Positions 1-9,162 of a stretch of 52,240 nt of DNA are shown here, one piece after another. The notes beneath the pieces were generated by a model, which did no database searches, was not told where the DNA came from, and worked only from the letters and a program-made list of their open reading frames with translations. Numbering within the stretch: position 1 is the first letter of the stretch; every line of letters begins with the position of its first letter. The stretch spans positions 1-52,240 of the forward strand of contig NZ_ATHV01000024.1 in assembly GCF_000422205.1 (NCBI RefSeq), in the 5' to 3' direction. This DNA is from Desulfovibrio sp. X2. GTDB lineage: Bacteria > Desulfobacterota > Desulfovibrionia > Desulfovibrionales > Desulfovibrionaceae. The position numbers were made by a program, and so were the translations under genes.

Positions 1-8
1 AGGCTCAG

Positions 9-67
9 CCTGGCGCGGGGAGGGTCCAGGGAGGGGGCGCGCAGCCCCCTTCCTGGCCGCCGGAGGC
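9..67. repeat. Dispersed stem-loop repeat, copy A
   Basis: This GC-rich element contains a hairpin built from CCAGGGAGGG paired with a CCTTCCTGG arm, followed by CCGCCGGAGGC. It closely matches a second copy at 40774-40826. Both copies lie just downstream of the stop codon of a minus-strand gene, here 16 bases past the stop at 84. It may act as a 3' UTR hairpin or transcription stop. That function is inference. Confidence 0.7.
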
Positions 68-83
68 ATCCGCCCGTTCGCCG

Positions 84-305
84 TCAGGCGGTGACGGGCG
101 ATCCGTCGGCCTGCTCGAAGCCGTCGCACCAGTCGTAGGCGGAGAGGTACTCGTCGAGCTTGTCGCAGATGCCGTCGTCCTTGCACACCGAGCCGTAGGC
201 CGAGCCGAGGACCTTCCAGCCCTTGTAGACCGACTCGAGGTATTCGGGCGAGTTGTTGAAGTGGCGGCAGTTCAGGCAGATGTCGTTCTTGTGGACGAGG
301 GACAC
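84..305 (-). CDS. Small Cys-containing hypothetical protein (73 aa)
   Basis: This 73-residue protein has no signal peptide and no membrane segment. It carries a CxxC pair (ICLNC, residues 10-13) and three further cysteines near residues 41, 47 and 60, so it could bind a metal, but no family was recognised. The start is a GTG at 305, with a good GGAGG ribosome site about 8 bases upstream. An ATG inside that same ribosome site is out of frame. It lies on the same strand as the downstream end of the exporter operon but is separated from it by a hairpin, so it is probably transcribed alone. The copy A stem-loop repeat follows its stop codon. The gene call is fairly secure and the function is unknown. 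Confidence 0.7.
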   Translation of the reverse strand: MSLVHKNDICLNCRHFNNSPEYLESVYKGWKVLGSAYGSVCKDDGICDKLDEYLSAYDWCDGFEQADGSPVTA

Positions 306-349
306 GGCGCATCCTCCGGAAGTTTGGGGTGAGGCGGAACGGCTGCCGT

Positions 350-379
350 GCGGCGCCCGCGGGATGGTGCGGGCGCCGC
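350..379 (-). terminator. Hairpin after the YeiH-type exporter gene
   Basis: A perfect 11-bp stem (350-360 with 369-379) with an 8-base loop lies 22 bases beyond the exporter stop codon. The T run lies on the plus-strand side (about 385-390), so on the minus strand this is a stem without a clean U tract. It is called as a probable terminator because of its position between two minus-strand genes. Confidence 0.45.
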
Positions 380-401
380 GCGGCGTTTTTTCGGTTCCCG
401 G

Positions 402-1796
402 CTAGTGCGACAGGTTCGTCCAGTAGTGGACGAAGACCATCGAGGACAGGACGAAGCCGAGGATCACGTTGACCACGACGCCGCAGGTGAAGGCCCAGAA
501 CGGCTTGGTGCCGGCCGAGGCGAGCTCCTTGAAGCGGGTGGTGAGGCCGATGCTGAAGAAGCAGAAGATGAAGGCCCAGGTGCGCAGGGCCTTGATCGGT
601 CCGATCAGCAGGGGCTTCAGGACGTGGTTGAAGTCCGCGAAGCTGTACTGGCTGGTGATCACGGTCATGAGCACCGAGGCCACGAAGAAGCCGAGCACGA
701 ACTTCGGGAAGCGCCACCAGATCTCCTTGGGATCCGGCTTGGTGCCGCTCTTGCGGCCCCAGACCGTGGTGGAGATGATGGCCATGATGAAGGCCCAGAT
801 GCCGATCCAGATGTCGCGGCCGACGACCTTCATGAGGGTGAAGCCCCACACCGCGTCCTCCGGGGAGCCCGGGATGCCGCTGACGTGCCCGGCGAGGTTG
901 CCGTAGGCCTGGGCCGCGGCGTAGCCCGCCGCGTCCGCGAACTCGGACGTGCCGACCCAGGCGCCGGTCACGCCGGTGGCCAGGTGCAGGGCGCGGGAGA
1001 CCAGGGGCAGGAAGAAGATCATGACGATGGCCCAGATGATGACCATGGTGATGGCGATGGGCGCATGCTCCTTCTTGGCGCCCACGGCGCCCGCGATGGC
1101 GATGGAGCCGGAGACGCCGCACACGGCGCCGCCCGCGCCCAGCGTGGCGCACAGGCGACGGTCCAGGCCCATCTTTCGGCCCGCCCAGAAGATGACCAGG
1201 AAGGTGGTCACGGCGACGATGGAGGCCTGGCCGATGGCCACGGGGCCCGCCCAGGCGATCAGGGTCAGGGGCAGCGTGGCGCCGAGCAGGATGATGCCCA
1301 CCTTGATGTAGTACTCGACGCGGAAGCCCGTATCCATCCAGCGCGGCAGGCCGGTGAAGTTGGCGATGACCATGCCGATGGCCAGGGCGATGAGGGGCGG
1401 CTCGAGGTTGTAGTCGTGCGCCTGGTCCCAGGAGCCGATCATGAAGATCACGATCGAGCAGACGTAGACGAAGGTGAACGAGGGGATGAACTCCCCGACC
1501 TTCTTGCCCATGATCTTGAGGCTGACGCTGAAGATGGCCGTCCACAGGACGAACTGCGCCACGTACTGCGTGATGTGGCTGCCGAAGTCGCCCGCCAGCT
1601 GGTCGAGCGTGTGCCACTTGGCCGGGGTGACGGCGATCCACTTGAGCGAGCCGCCCGCGAGAAAGAAGGCGTAGGCCGCCAGAATGATGCCCAGGGAGAG
1701 CCAGATGGCCCACCAGTCCTCTTTCAGGTACAGTTCCTTCAGGCCGACGGTCTGCCTGCGGGTCGGTTCTTCGACCTTTTCGTTTTCCCCTGACAT
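402..1796 (-). CDS. YeiH-type (UPF0324) putative sulfate/anion exporter
   Basis: The product is a 464-residue integral membrane protein with about eleven hydrophobic segments. It belongs to the YeiH/UPF0324 family, annotated as putative sulfate exporters. The diagnostic region is the glycine-rich stretch around GAGGAVCGVSGSIAIAGA, followed by GAKKEHAP, near residues 230-250. It is longer than the E. coli type (about 350 residues), with an extra N-terminal section and a longer central loop. The ATG at 1796 is preceded by an excellent AGGAGGAAAGGA ribosome site, so longer upstream readings in this frame are ignored. It sits 107 bases downstream of the response regulator on the same strand and is its likely target or operon partner. 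The substrate is not shown by the sequence. An oxidised sulfur anion is plausible from the family. Confidence 0.85.
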   Translation of the reverse strand: MSGENEKVEEPTRRQTVGLKELYLKEDWWAIWLSLGIILAAYAFFLAGGSLKWIAVTPAKWHTLDQLAGDFGSHITQYVAQFVLWTAIFSVSLKIMGKKVGEFIPSFTFVYVCSIVIFMIGSWDQAHDYNLEPPLIALAIGMVIANFTGLPRWMDTGFRVEYYIKVGIILLGATLPLTLIAWAGPVAIGQASIVAVTTFLVIFWAGRKMGLDRRLCATLGAGGAVCGVSGSIAIAGAVGAKKEHAPIAITMVIIWAIVMIFFLPLVSRALHLATGVTGAWVGTSEFADAAGYAAAQAYGNLAGHVSGIPGSPEDAVWGFTLMKVVGRDIWIGIWAFIMAIISTTVWGRKSGTKPDPKEIWWRFPKFVLGFFVASVLMTVITSQYSFADFNHVLKPLLIGPIKALRTWAFIFCFFSIGLTTRFKELASAGTKPFWAFTCGVVVNVILGFVLSSMVFVHYWTNLSH

Positions 1797-1903
1797 TCCT
1801 TTCCTCCTAGTGCTTATGTTGCTGGTCCGGCGATCGCGTCTGCGCGGCCGCCGGACCTTTCCAGCGCAATTCGTCCCGTTTCCGGGAACGCCAGGGGATC
1901 CCG

Positions 1904-3289
1904 CTACTTGAACTCGTCCGTCGTGATGCCGAACCGGGCCAGCATGTTCTGCACGGCCACGCGCGAGAGGCCGGAGATGCGCGCGGCCTGGGAGACGTTG
2001 CCCCCGGCCCGGGCCATGGCCTCGCGGATGTAGTCGCGGGTGAATCCGTCCACCACCTGGCCCTTGGCCTCCTTGAACAAGGGAAGCTCGCCGTCCCTGG
2101 CCGCGGGCTCGCCCCCGGCCAGGCGGACGGCGTCCATGGCCACCGTGCCGCTGGTGCCGAACACGGCCAGCCTGCGGATGGTGTTCTGCAGCTCGCGCAC
2201 GTTGCCGGGCCATTCCCCGGCCGCCAGGTGCCCCAGCACCTCGGGCGAGAGTTCCTTGTCCGGCAGTCCGAGCTCCGCGCAGGCCTTGTGCATGAAGTAG
2301 CGGGCCAGCAGGAGCACGTCGCCCTTGCGTTCGCGCAGCGGCGGCAGGTTCAGGGCGAGCACGTTCAGCCGGTGGTAGAGGTCCTCGCGGAAGGTCCGCT
2401 GCGCGACCCGGGCGGGGAGGTCCTGGTTGGTGGAGGCGATGACCCGCACGTCCACGCCGCGCGCCCTGTCCGAGCCCACGGGCCTGATCTCGCCTTCCTG
2501 CAGCACGCGCAGCAGCTTGGCCTGGGTCTCCAGCGGGATGTCCCCGATCTCGTCCAGCAGGATGGTGCCGGAATCGGCCCGCACGAAGAGCCCGTCGCGG
2601 TCCTTGTCCGCGCCGCTGAAGGCCCCCTTGACGTGGCCGAACAGCTCGCTTTCCAGCAGGTTCTCGGGAATCGCCGTGCAGTTCACGGCGACGAAGGGCT
2701 TGTCCGCCCTGCGGCTCAGGTCGCGGACCATGGAGGCCACGAGCTCCTTGCCGGTGCCGGACTCGCCCATGATGAGCACGGTGTATTCGGTCTGCGCGGC
2801 CGCGGCGATGGTCTTGCGCAGCTGCTCCATGGCCGGGCTCTCGCCGATGAGATGCTCCTTGCGGCGCTCGAGCTGGTCGCGCAGGTCGCGGTTCTCGGTG
2901 AGCAGGCGGCTGCGCTCCAGCCCCTTGGCCACCACCCTGAACAGGGTCTCCGGCTCGATGGGCTTGGTCAGGAAGTCGTAGGCCCCGGCCTTCAGCGCCT
3001 CCACCGCGATCTCGATGGAGCCGTGGGCGGTGAGCACCACGGCGGAGAGGAACGGCGCGCGGCGCAGCGCCGCGTCGAGCAGCGCCATGCCGTTCATGCC
3101 GGGCATCTGCAGGTCGGTGATCAGGAGGTTCACGCGGCCGCGCCTGAGGGCGACCGCGGCCTGCTCGCCGGACGTGGCCACCTGGACCCGGACGTCGGGG
3201 AACTCGCCCTCCACGAGCCTCTTGAGCCCCCTGGCGAAGTCGGCCTCGTCGTCCACGATGAGGATGTGCATGGCGGCGGCATCGCTCAT
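1904..3289 (-). CDS. Sigma-54-dependent response regulator (NtrC/AtoC type)
   Basis: The protein has 461 residues in the classical three-domain order. A receiver domain (residues 7-120) has the acidic pair DD, phospho-acceptor D59 in LLITDLQMP and the lysine of FLTKP. An AAA+ domain (about 145-375) has Walker A GESGTGKE and Walker B GTILLDEIGD. A Fis-type helix-turn-helix lies at the C terminus (GGNVSQAARISGLSR). The sigma-54-contacting loop reads GAFSGA rather than the consensus GAFTGA, a conservative Thr to Ser change. The gene starts at an ATG that overlaps the kinase stop codon (ATGA at 3286-3289), so the two are translationally coupled. It should activate sigma-54 promoters when phosphorylated by the upstream kinase. 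The adjacent exporter gene is the obvious candidate target. Confidence 0.93.
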   Translation of the reverse strand: MSDAAAMHILIVDDEADFARGLKRLVEGEFPDVRVQVATSGEQAAVALRRGRVNLLITDLQMPGMNGMALLDAALRRAPFLSAVVLTAHGSIEIAVEALKAGAYDFLTKPIEPETLFRVVAKGLERSRLLTENRDLRDQLERRKEHLIGESPAMEQLRKTIAAAAQTEYTVLIMGESGTGKELVASMVRDLSRRADKPFVAVNCTAIPENLLESELFGHVKGAFSGADKDRDGLFVRADSGTILLDEIGDIPLETQAKLLRVLQEGEIRPVGSDRARGVDVRVIASTNQDLPARVAQRTFREDLYHRLNVLALNLPPLRERKGDVLLLARYFMHKACAELGLPDKELSPEVLGHLAAGEWPGNVRELQNTIRRLAVFGTSGTVAMDAVRLAGGEPAARDGELPLFKEAKGQVVDGFTRDYIREAMARAGGNVSQAARISGLSRVAVQNMLARFGITTDEFK

Positions 3290-5718
3290 GACGCGCCTCC
3301 CGGGGCGGCGGGGAAGCGCAGGGTGAAGACCGCGCCGCCGTCCTTGCCGTTTTCGGCCGTCACCGAGCCGCCGAGCTCGCCCATGAGCCCGAAGACGATG
3401 GACAGCCCGAGCCCCGAGCCCTTGTTCACTTCCTTGGTCGTGTAGAAGGGGTCGAAGATGTACTGGCGGTCCTCGTCGGCGATGCCGGGGCCGTCGTCGG
3501 CCACGCGCACCACGGCCTCGCGGGCCGCGGCGTCGTGCGAGACCGAGATGCGCACCCGGCCGCCCGGCTCGGGCAGCGCGTCCAGGGCGTTGATGATCAG
3601 GTTGGTCATGATGTGCTCGATGGCCTGCGAGTCGGCCGCCACGGGCGGAACGTCGCCGTCGGACTCGACCGAGATGGCGGCGCCCTGCCGCTCCGCCTGC
3701 ACGCGGAAGACGTCCGCGATGGAGCGCACGGCCCGGGCCAGGTCCACGGCCTGGTCGGTGGAGGCCTTGGGCCTGGCGAAGGAGAGGAGGTCCTTCAGCA
3801 CGTGCTGGGCCTGGCGCGTGTGCTTGAGGATGACCTCCACGTCCTCGCCCAGCTGGCCCTCGGGCACGGCCTTCTTCAGCAGCTCGGCGTAGCAGAGGAT
3901 GACGCCCAGGGGATTGTTGATCTCGTGGGCCAGGCCCGAGGCCAGCTTGCCCACGGTGGCCATCTTCTCGGAGTGGGTCATGTGGGCCAGGAGGCGTTTT
4001 TGCTGCGTGGTCTCGTGCACGTAGACCACGGCCTGCCCGCTCTGCGACGGCCCGGCCGGGTAGACCGGGTAGATGCTCAGGGCGAAGGAGCGGCCGTTCG
4101 CCAGCGAGACCTCGCGCGAGATGACCTCGTTCAGCCTGATGGACTTCGCGATGTCGCAGTCCTTGTGCCCGGCGCCCGCCTCGCACAGCAGGCCGATGAC
4201 GTTGCCGTCGCCGGTCACGCCGCCGGAGAGGTCCATGCTCAGCCGCCTGGCCGCCTCGTTGGCCACCACCGGGGAGCCGGAGGTGTCGGTCAGCAGCAGG
4301 GGCTCGGTGATGCCCTCGAAGATGGCGCGCAGGTTGGCGCTGTGGCGGACGATGGACTCCAGCGCCATGATGTTGTCGGCGGCCAGCCCCAGCTGGCGGC
4401 CGATGGCCTGCAGCACGGCCCGGTCCTGCTCCTCGAAGTCGCGGCCCGGCTTGCGGTACAGGCAGAGCAGCCCCTCGGCCGTGCCCTGGGTGGACTCCAC
4501 CGGGATGAACGCCCGGTCGCCCTCTATGCGCGCCGTGGAGCCGGTCAGCAGGTCGATCCAGTCCGGCGGGAGGTCGCCCGCCTCGGCCGATTCGGGCCAG
4601 GCGTAGTGGCGGTTGGAGAAGAAGGTGCAGACGTAGGCCGCCCGCTCCAGGTCGAAGCGCTCGGCGATGAGGGGCAGGGTGGCCTGCCACAGCTCGGGGC
4701 GCGAGCCGCTGCGGTTCGCCCCGGCCAGGAGCTGCACGAACATCCGCACGTCCTCGGCGCGGGCGTGGGCCTGGTCGGCCAGCTCGCGGGTGCGCTCCTC
4801 CACCATGGCCTCGAGGTTCGTGGCGTAGCCCTGGATCTGCTGGCGCGTCTCGTAGAGATAGTCGCTCAGCTTGTCGATGCCCGCGAGCATCTCGCCGATC
4901 TCGTCGCCCTGCTCGACCTCGCGCACCAGGGCCGCGCCCTTGTCGTCGCTGAAGTTGCGGCGGAAGCTGGTGGTCAGCAGGCGGATGTTGTTGGCCACGA
5001 TGCGCTTGAAGATCACGTTGGTGGCCGCGAAGTAGAGCAGCGCCCCCAGGGCGAAGAGCAGCAGGTAGGTCCAGATGGCGTTCTGGACGCGCGCCACCGA
5101 GGCGTCCACCGGCAGCCCCACGAAGTCCACGCCGCCGATGGAGTTCTCGGCATGGTGGAACCCCCGGTCGCCGTACAGCGCGATGAGCTCGGGAGGCGCG
5201 TCGCCGATCTCGCCGTGGCAGCGCAGGCAGCTCTGCTGATAGACCACCGGCCGCGCCATGACGAAGTGCCTGACCCCGCCGATCGTCTTGTAGCCCTGCC
5301 AGAGGTGCAGGGCCGGGTCCTTGCGGAAGGTCTCGATCAGCCCGCGCTCCAGGGCGTCGGCCTCGTACCTGGGATTGCGCGCGCCGATGGCCACCCGGCG
5401 GTAGAGCAGGTTGGTGTGGCTCTCGTCGGCCATGTCGTTCATGACGATGCGCGAGATGTAGGAGGAGGACATGGCCTCGATGATGAAGGTGTCCGGCAGG
5501 GCCTCGTACATGCGGGGCCGCAGTATGCGGCGCTCGTAGCGCTGCACGGAGTCCACCTGGGCCAGGACCATGGCCGCCTTGTCCCGCACCTCGTTCTCGA
5601 GCACCCGGCGCACGTGGTAGGAGAACCCGGCGAAGAGCAGGCCGCCGATGATGACCGAGGCCGCGAGCAGGCCGACGAGAAACCGGCTTTGCAGGGAGTA
5701 TGGCCTTGGGAGCTTCAT
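3286..5718 (-). CDS. Haem-motif (Tll0287-like) sensor histidine kinase
   Basis: This is an 810-residue sensor kinase. Transmembrane helices lie at about residues 12-32 and 214-236, and they flank a periplasmic Tll0287-like (DUF3365) domain containing a c-type haem motif, CLRCH (C164, C167, H168). A HAMP-like linker, a GAF-like domain (about 325-455), a PAS domain (about 460-575) and a kinase core follow. The core has phospho-acceptor H598 in GLAHEINNPLG, an N box NLIINALDAL and G boxes VADDGPGIAD and GSGLGL. The ribosome site GGAGGG precedes the ATG at 5718. The gene overlaps the regulator start by four bases. By family knowledge the haem domain could sense redox state, a gas or a sulfur or nitrogen oxyanion. 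The actual signal is unknown. Confidence 0.92.
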   Translation of the reverse strand: MKLPRPYSLQSRFLVGLLAASVIIGGLLFAGFSYHVRRVLENEVRDKAAMVLAQVDSVQRYERRILRPRMYEALPDTFIIEAMSSSYISRIVMNDMADESHTNLLYRRVAIGARNPRYEADALERGLIETFRKDPALHLWQGYKTIGGVRHFVMARPVVYQQSCLRCHGEIGDAPPELIALYGDRGFHHAENSIGGVDFVGLPVDASVARVQNAIWTYLLLFALGALLYFAATNVIFKRIVANNIRLLTTSFRRNFSDDKGAALVREVEQGDEIGEMLAGIDKLSDYLYETRQQIQGYATNLEAMVEERTRELADQAHARAEDVRMFVQLLAGANRSGSRPELWQATLPLIAERFDLERAAYVCTFFSNRHYAWPESAEAGDLPPDWIDLLTGSTARIEGDRAFIPVESTQGTAEGLLCLYRKPGRDFEEQDRAVLQAIGRQLGLAADNIMALESIVRHSANLRAIFEGITEPLLLTDTSGSPVVANEAARRLSMDLSGGVTGDGNVIGLLCEAGAGHKDCDIAKSIRLNEVISREVSLANGRSFALSIYPVYPAGPSQSGQAVVYVHETTQQKRLLAHMTHSEKMATVGKLASGLAHEINNPLGVILCYAELLKKAVPEGQLGEDVEVILKHTRQAQHVLKDLLSFARPKASTDQAVDLARAVRSIADVFRVQAERQGAAISVESDGDVPPVAADSQAIEHIMTNLIINALDALPEPGGRVRISVSHDAAAREAVVRVADDGPGIADEDRQYIFDPFYTTKEVNKGSGLGLSIVFGLMGELGGSVTAENGKDGGAVFTLRFPAAPGGAS

Positions 5719-6433
5719 GCGTCCCTCCGCCGGCTGCCGGCAATGGTGCGGCCCACGCCGCGGGCCGTCCTGCGGGAATCTCCTCCCCGCGGGCCGGTTC
5801 CCGGCGAAAGCCTCGTTCTTCTGAATTCCACCATTTCCCTGGCGATCCTTTCCGGAATGACCCTGCGATCCGTATCCAGCCGTCCGTTCACGCCCCGCCT
5901 GGGCCGCGCTCGGCGTGTCCCTGCACGGGGAGCCGACCGCGCCGGGCGGTTCGGCTCCCTCGTGCCGCGCACCAAAAGCAAGGGACGGGCCAGTTTTCGG
6001 ATCGGGTCACATCATCCCGGTTTTAAAAGTGATTTCTTTCTTGAAGCGGCGGGGTGTGCAAAGTCCACTTTGCAGTTGCGAAAGCGCGCTTGTCAATCCG
6101 GACGGCAGGAGGGGGAGGGCGGGCAGGGCGGCGGGTCTGCCGGTCCCCACCGGGCGGTCGCGGCGCGGGCCGCCCGCGCCGGGCCGGGGGCGTGCGCGTC
6201 CCTTCCGGGAAGGGCCGCCGCGCCTCCGTCCTGGGCCGGGAACCTCCGGTCTGCATCCGGGACGGGAGTCCAGGCGCGGAAGCGTTCGAGGAGATGTTTC
6301 AAGAAAAGCGCTGGATGGAAAAACGAGCTTATATTTTCGTGCCGCTTCCTGGCATTACGTTCGTCTATGCCCTAGTGTCTGTCTATCACCACCTGTTTGC
6401 ATGAACAGTTTATCAAGTAAACCTGGGGGCATC
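5719..6433. other. 715-bp divergent intergenic region
   Basis: This long region separates the minus-strand kinase operon from the plus-strand MCP gene, so both promoters should lie here. It contains a palindrome at 6057-6074 and a purine-rich, very GC-rich stretch (about 6105-6250). An AT-richer stretch (6296-6345) has a TATATT hexamer that could be a -10 element for the MCP gene, though no good -35 is visible. I see no convincing gene in it. Confidence 0.5.
6057..6074. promoter_or_regulatory. Operator-like palindrome TGCAAAGT-CC-ACTTTGCA
   Basis: This is an 18-bp inverted repeat with perfect 8-bp arms and a 2-bp centre, in the divergent intergenic region between the kinase operon and the MCP gene. 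Its size and position suit binding of a dimeric regulator. Which regulator is unknown. Confidence 0.4.
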
Positions 6434-8476
6434 ATGAAAAATCTCAAGCTGGGAACAAAGATGGGGCTCGGCTTCGGCCTGCTCATCATCATCGCGTGCA
6501 CGCTCGGCGGGCTGGCCGTGTACAACATGCGCGGCGTCAGCAAGGACGCCGACCGCCTCGACCGGGAGTACGTGCCCGAGGTGGCCAAGGCCAACATGCT
6601 CGAGCGGACGTCCCTGGCCACCATGCTCGAGATGCGCACGTACACCTACACCGGCGACCAGTCGTCCCTGCAGGCGCTGCGCCAGGACCTCGGACAGGTC
6701 AAGGAGGCCTTGCGCCAGGCCGATGCTCACGCGCAGGCCTTCCCGGATCTGACGACCCTGCGCGAGAACGTGGCCAAGGCCAAGGAGAAGGTGGCGCAAT
6801 ACGAGTCCTTGACCGACCAGACAGTGGCCGTGCAGGACGCCATCGACCAGATCCACCACAAGCTCGATGCGGCCGCCGTGCAGTACATGCAGAACTGCGC
6901 GACCTTCCTGAACGATCAGAACACCAGCATGAAGCAGGAGATACAGGGCAAGGCGTCCGCCCAATCCCTGGACGAGCGGCAGCAGAAGATCACCTGGGTC
7001 AATCAGATCATCGACGCGGGCAACGACACGCGGGTCAGGAACTTCAAGGCCCAGGCGTTCCGCAGCAAGGAGATGCTCAAGACCGCCCTGGGCAATTTCC
7101 CCAAGATCGAGGAGCTCCTGGCCGAGCTGCGCACGGTCACGCACAGGGAGAGCAACCTGCGGCAGATCGAGCTGACCAAGAAGGCGGCCGGGGACTACAA
7201 GGCGGCCATGACCGATCTTCTGGACGCCTGGGACCGCTCGGACGAGATCGCGGTCAGGCGCGGCAAGGCCGCGGACGAAGTCCTGGCGGCCTGCCGCGAG
7301 ACGGCGGACGCGGGCATGGAGCACACGAACAAGATCGCGCACGAGTCGGCGGGCGCTCTCACGGCCGCCTCCTCGGTCATGGTCAGCGGCCTGGCCGTGG
7401 CGCTGCTCCTGGGCATCGGTCTGGCCGTCTATCTGACGCGCTCCATCACCCGGCCGGTGATCAAGGGCGTGGACTTCGCCAAGGCCATGGCCGAGGGCGA
7501 CTTCAGCAAGCGCCTGGACATCGACCAGAAGGACGAGGTGGGCATCCTGGCCAAGGCGCTCAACGACATGGTCGAACGCGTCGGGCAGGTGGTTTCCGAG
7601 GTGAGCGGCGGGGCCGAGAACGTGGCCTCGGGCAGCCAGGAGCTCTCCGCCTCCTCCGAGACCCTTTCCCAGGGCGCCACGGAGCAGGCCGCCAGCGTGG
7701 AGGAGATCTCCTCGTCCATGGAGGAGATGGCCTCCAACATCCGCCAGAACGCCGAGAACGCCCGGCAGACCGAGAAGATCGCCCTGCAGTCCGCGCGCGA
7801 CGCGGAGGAGGGGGGCCAGGCCGTGGGGGCGACCGTGTCGGCCATGAAGGAGATCGCGGAGAAGATCACCATCATCGAGGAGATCGCCCGGCAGACCAAC
7901 CTCCTGGCGCTCAACGCGGCCATCGAGGCGGCGCGGGCCGGTGAGCACGGCAAGGGCTTCGCCGTGGTCGCGGCCGAGGTGCGCAAGCTTGCCGAACGCA
8001 GCGGCCAGGCCGCGGGGGAGATCAGCGAGCTCTCCGGCCGCAGCGTGGAGGTGGCCGAGAAGGCCGGAGAAATGCTGAACAGGATGGTCCCCGACATCAA
8101 GCGCACCGCGGACCTCGTGCAGGAGATCGCCGCCGCGAGCGCCGAGCAGGACTCGGGGGCGGAGCAGATCAACAAGGCCGTGCAGCAGCTCGACAAGGTC
8201 GTGCAGCAGAACGCCTCGGGCGCCGAGGAGATGGCCTCGACCTCCGAAGAGCTCTCCAGCCAGGCCGAGCAGCTGCAGGGGACCATGGGCTTCTTCCGCA
8301 TCGACACGAAGGAAGGGCAGACCCGGCGCCCGCGGAAGAAGGCCATGATCGCGCACCCCGCGCCGCACGGGAAGCTCGCCCCCGCGACGCATGCCTCCAC
8401 CCCCCCCGCCAAGTCCGCCGGATTGGCCCTGGACATGGGGGCGGGGGTCGGAGACGACGAATTCGAGAAGTTCTAG
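6434..8476 (+). CDS. Methyl-accepting chemotaxis protein (680 aa)
   Basis: This is a membrane chemoreceptor. It has an N-terminal transmembrane helix (about residues 9-31), a long helical periplasmic sensor (about 32-310), a second transmembrane helix (about 313-333), a HAMP domain ending near 390, and a long cytoplasmic coiled-coil signalling domain. The conserved hairpin tip ([19 protein letters not shown]) is near residue 480. The sensor region looks like a four-helix or helical-bimodular ligand domain, and its ligand cannot be read from sequence. There is no C-terminal NWETF-type CheR/CheB tether. The start is the ATG at 6434. An in-frame ATG at 6401 is possible but less well placed. cheW follows after 22 bases, so receptor and coupling protein are made together. 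Confidence 0.92.
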   Translation: MKNLKLGTKMGLGFGLLIIIACTLGGLAVYNMRGVSKDADRLDREYVPEVAKANMLERTSLATMLEMRTYTYTGDQSSLQALRQDLGQVKEALRQADAHAQAFPDLTTLRENVAKAKEKVAQYESLTDQTVAVQDAIDQIHHKLDAAAVQYMQNCATFLNDQNTSMKQEIQGKASAQSLDERQQKITWVNQIIDAGNDTRVRNFKAQAFRSKEMLKTALGNFPKIEELLAELRTVTHRESNLRQIELTKKAAGDYKAAMTDLLDAWDRSDEIAVRRGKAADEVLAACRETADAGMEHTNKIAHESAGALTAASSVMVSGLAVALLLGIGLAVYLTRSITRPVIKGVDFAKAMAEGDFSKRLDIDQKDEVGILAKALNDMVERVGQVVSEVSGGAENVASGSQELSASSETLSQGATEQAASVEEISSSMEEMASNIRQNAENARQTEKIALQSARDAEEGGQAVGATVSAMKEIAEKITIIEEIARQTNLLALNAAIEAARAGEHGKGFAVVAAEVRKLAERSGQAAGEISELSGRSVEVAEKAGEMLNRMVPDIKRTADLVQEIAAASAEQDSGAEQINKAVQQLDKVVQQNASGAEEMASTSEELSSQAEQLQGTMGFFRIDTKEGQTRRPRKKAMIAHPAPHGKLAPATHASTPPAKSAGLALDMGAGVGDDEFEKF

Positions 8477-8498
8477 GCGGAATAAAGGAGAGCCGGTC

Positions 8499-9002
8499 AT
8501 GGAAAGCGAAATGCGGTCAGGACAGTTCCTGACGTTCGTATTGGACGAGGAAAACTACGCCTTGCCGATCTCGGTAGTGCGCGAGGTGCTGGAATACACG
8601 AACATCACCCGGGTGCCCCGCACCCCCGCCGCCATGCGGGGGGTCATCAACCTGCGCGGGCACGCCGTGGCCGTGGTCGACATGCGGCTCAAGCTGGGCT
8701 TGAACGAAACCGATCCGACCGTGAGCACCTGCATCATCATCACCGAAACGGACATGGGCGACGGACCCGTGATCCTCGGGGCGCTGGTGGACGCCGTGCG
8801 CGAAGTGGTGGATATCGAGGCCGCGTCCGTGGAGCCCGCCCCCAAGATGGGGCTGGACGTCGACACCACGTACCTGAAGGGCATGGCGCAGCAGGAGGAT
8901 GGGTTCGTCATGATCCTCGACGTGGACAACATATTCACGGCCGAGGATCTGCTCTCCCTCTCCTGCCGGGAACCGGCCGAGTGCGAGGCCGCCACGGCCT
9001 AG
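8499..9002 (+). CDS. cheW: Chemotaxis coupling protein CheW
   Basis: A 167-residue soluble CheW-fold protein that links chemoreceptors to the CheA kinase. Typical features are the opening QFLTFVLDEENYALPI, the region VVREVLEY...ITRVPRTPAAMRGVINLRG, and the late VDAVREVVDIE segment. The length fits a single CheW domain. The ATG at 8499 has an AAAGGAG ribosome site. The preceding MCP gene is only 22 bases away and a strong terminator follows, so MCP and cheW form a two-gene operon. No cheA is in this window, so this is probably a dedicated extra adaptor rather than part of the main chemotaxis cluster. Confidence 0.95.
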   Translation: MESEMRSGQFLTFVLDEENYALPISVVREVLEYTNITRVPRTPAAMRGVINLRGHAVAVVDMRLKLGLNETDPTVSTCIIITETDMGDGPVILGALVDAVREVVDIEAASVEPAPKMGLDVDTTYLKGMAQQEDGFVMILDVDNIFTAEDLLSLSCREPAECEAATA

Positions 9003-9027
9003 CCTCCGGTCCGGCGCCTTTTCCCAC

Positions 9028-9059
9028 GGGCCCCCTTCCCGCCTCCGGGAAGGGGGCCC
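9028..9059 (+). terminator. Terminator of the MCP-cheW operon
   Basis: A perfect 13-bp GC-rich stem (9028-9040 with 9047-9059) with a 6-base loop is followed by TCCTCTTT. It starts 26 bases after the cheW stop. The U tract is short, but the stem is strong. Confidence 0.75.
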
Positions 9060-9090
9060 TCCTCTTTGCGGGGCCGCGCCCTCCGGGACG

Positions 9091-9127
9091 AAAAAAACGG
9101 CGCCCCTCCTTCGGGGGAGGGGCGCCG
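9091..9127 (-). terminator. Terminator of the minus-strand MCP gene
   Basis: A 12-bp perfect stem (9098-9109 with 9116-9127) is preceded on the plus strand by seven A residues (9091-9097), which read as a U run on the minus strand. It lies 36 bases past the stop codon of the convergent MCP gene, so this is a classical Rho-independent terminator. Confidence 0.88.
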
Positions 9128-9162
9128 CTGTCCGGCATGGGCGGGGCGAGGCCGCTGCGCGG

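Noticed and set aside
1904-5743. Very long minus-strand frame spanning both regulator and kinase
   Set aside because: Only its C-terminal part (the response regulator) is real. The rest is Arg/Gly/Pro-rich out-of-frame translation of the kinase gene.
5740-5755. Sigma-54-like element (minus strand GGG...TTGC) before the haem-sensor kinase
   Set aside because: The GG-N10-GC spacing fits, but transcription would start about 10 bases from the start codon, within the ribosome site.
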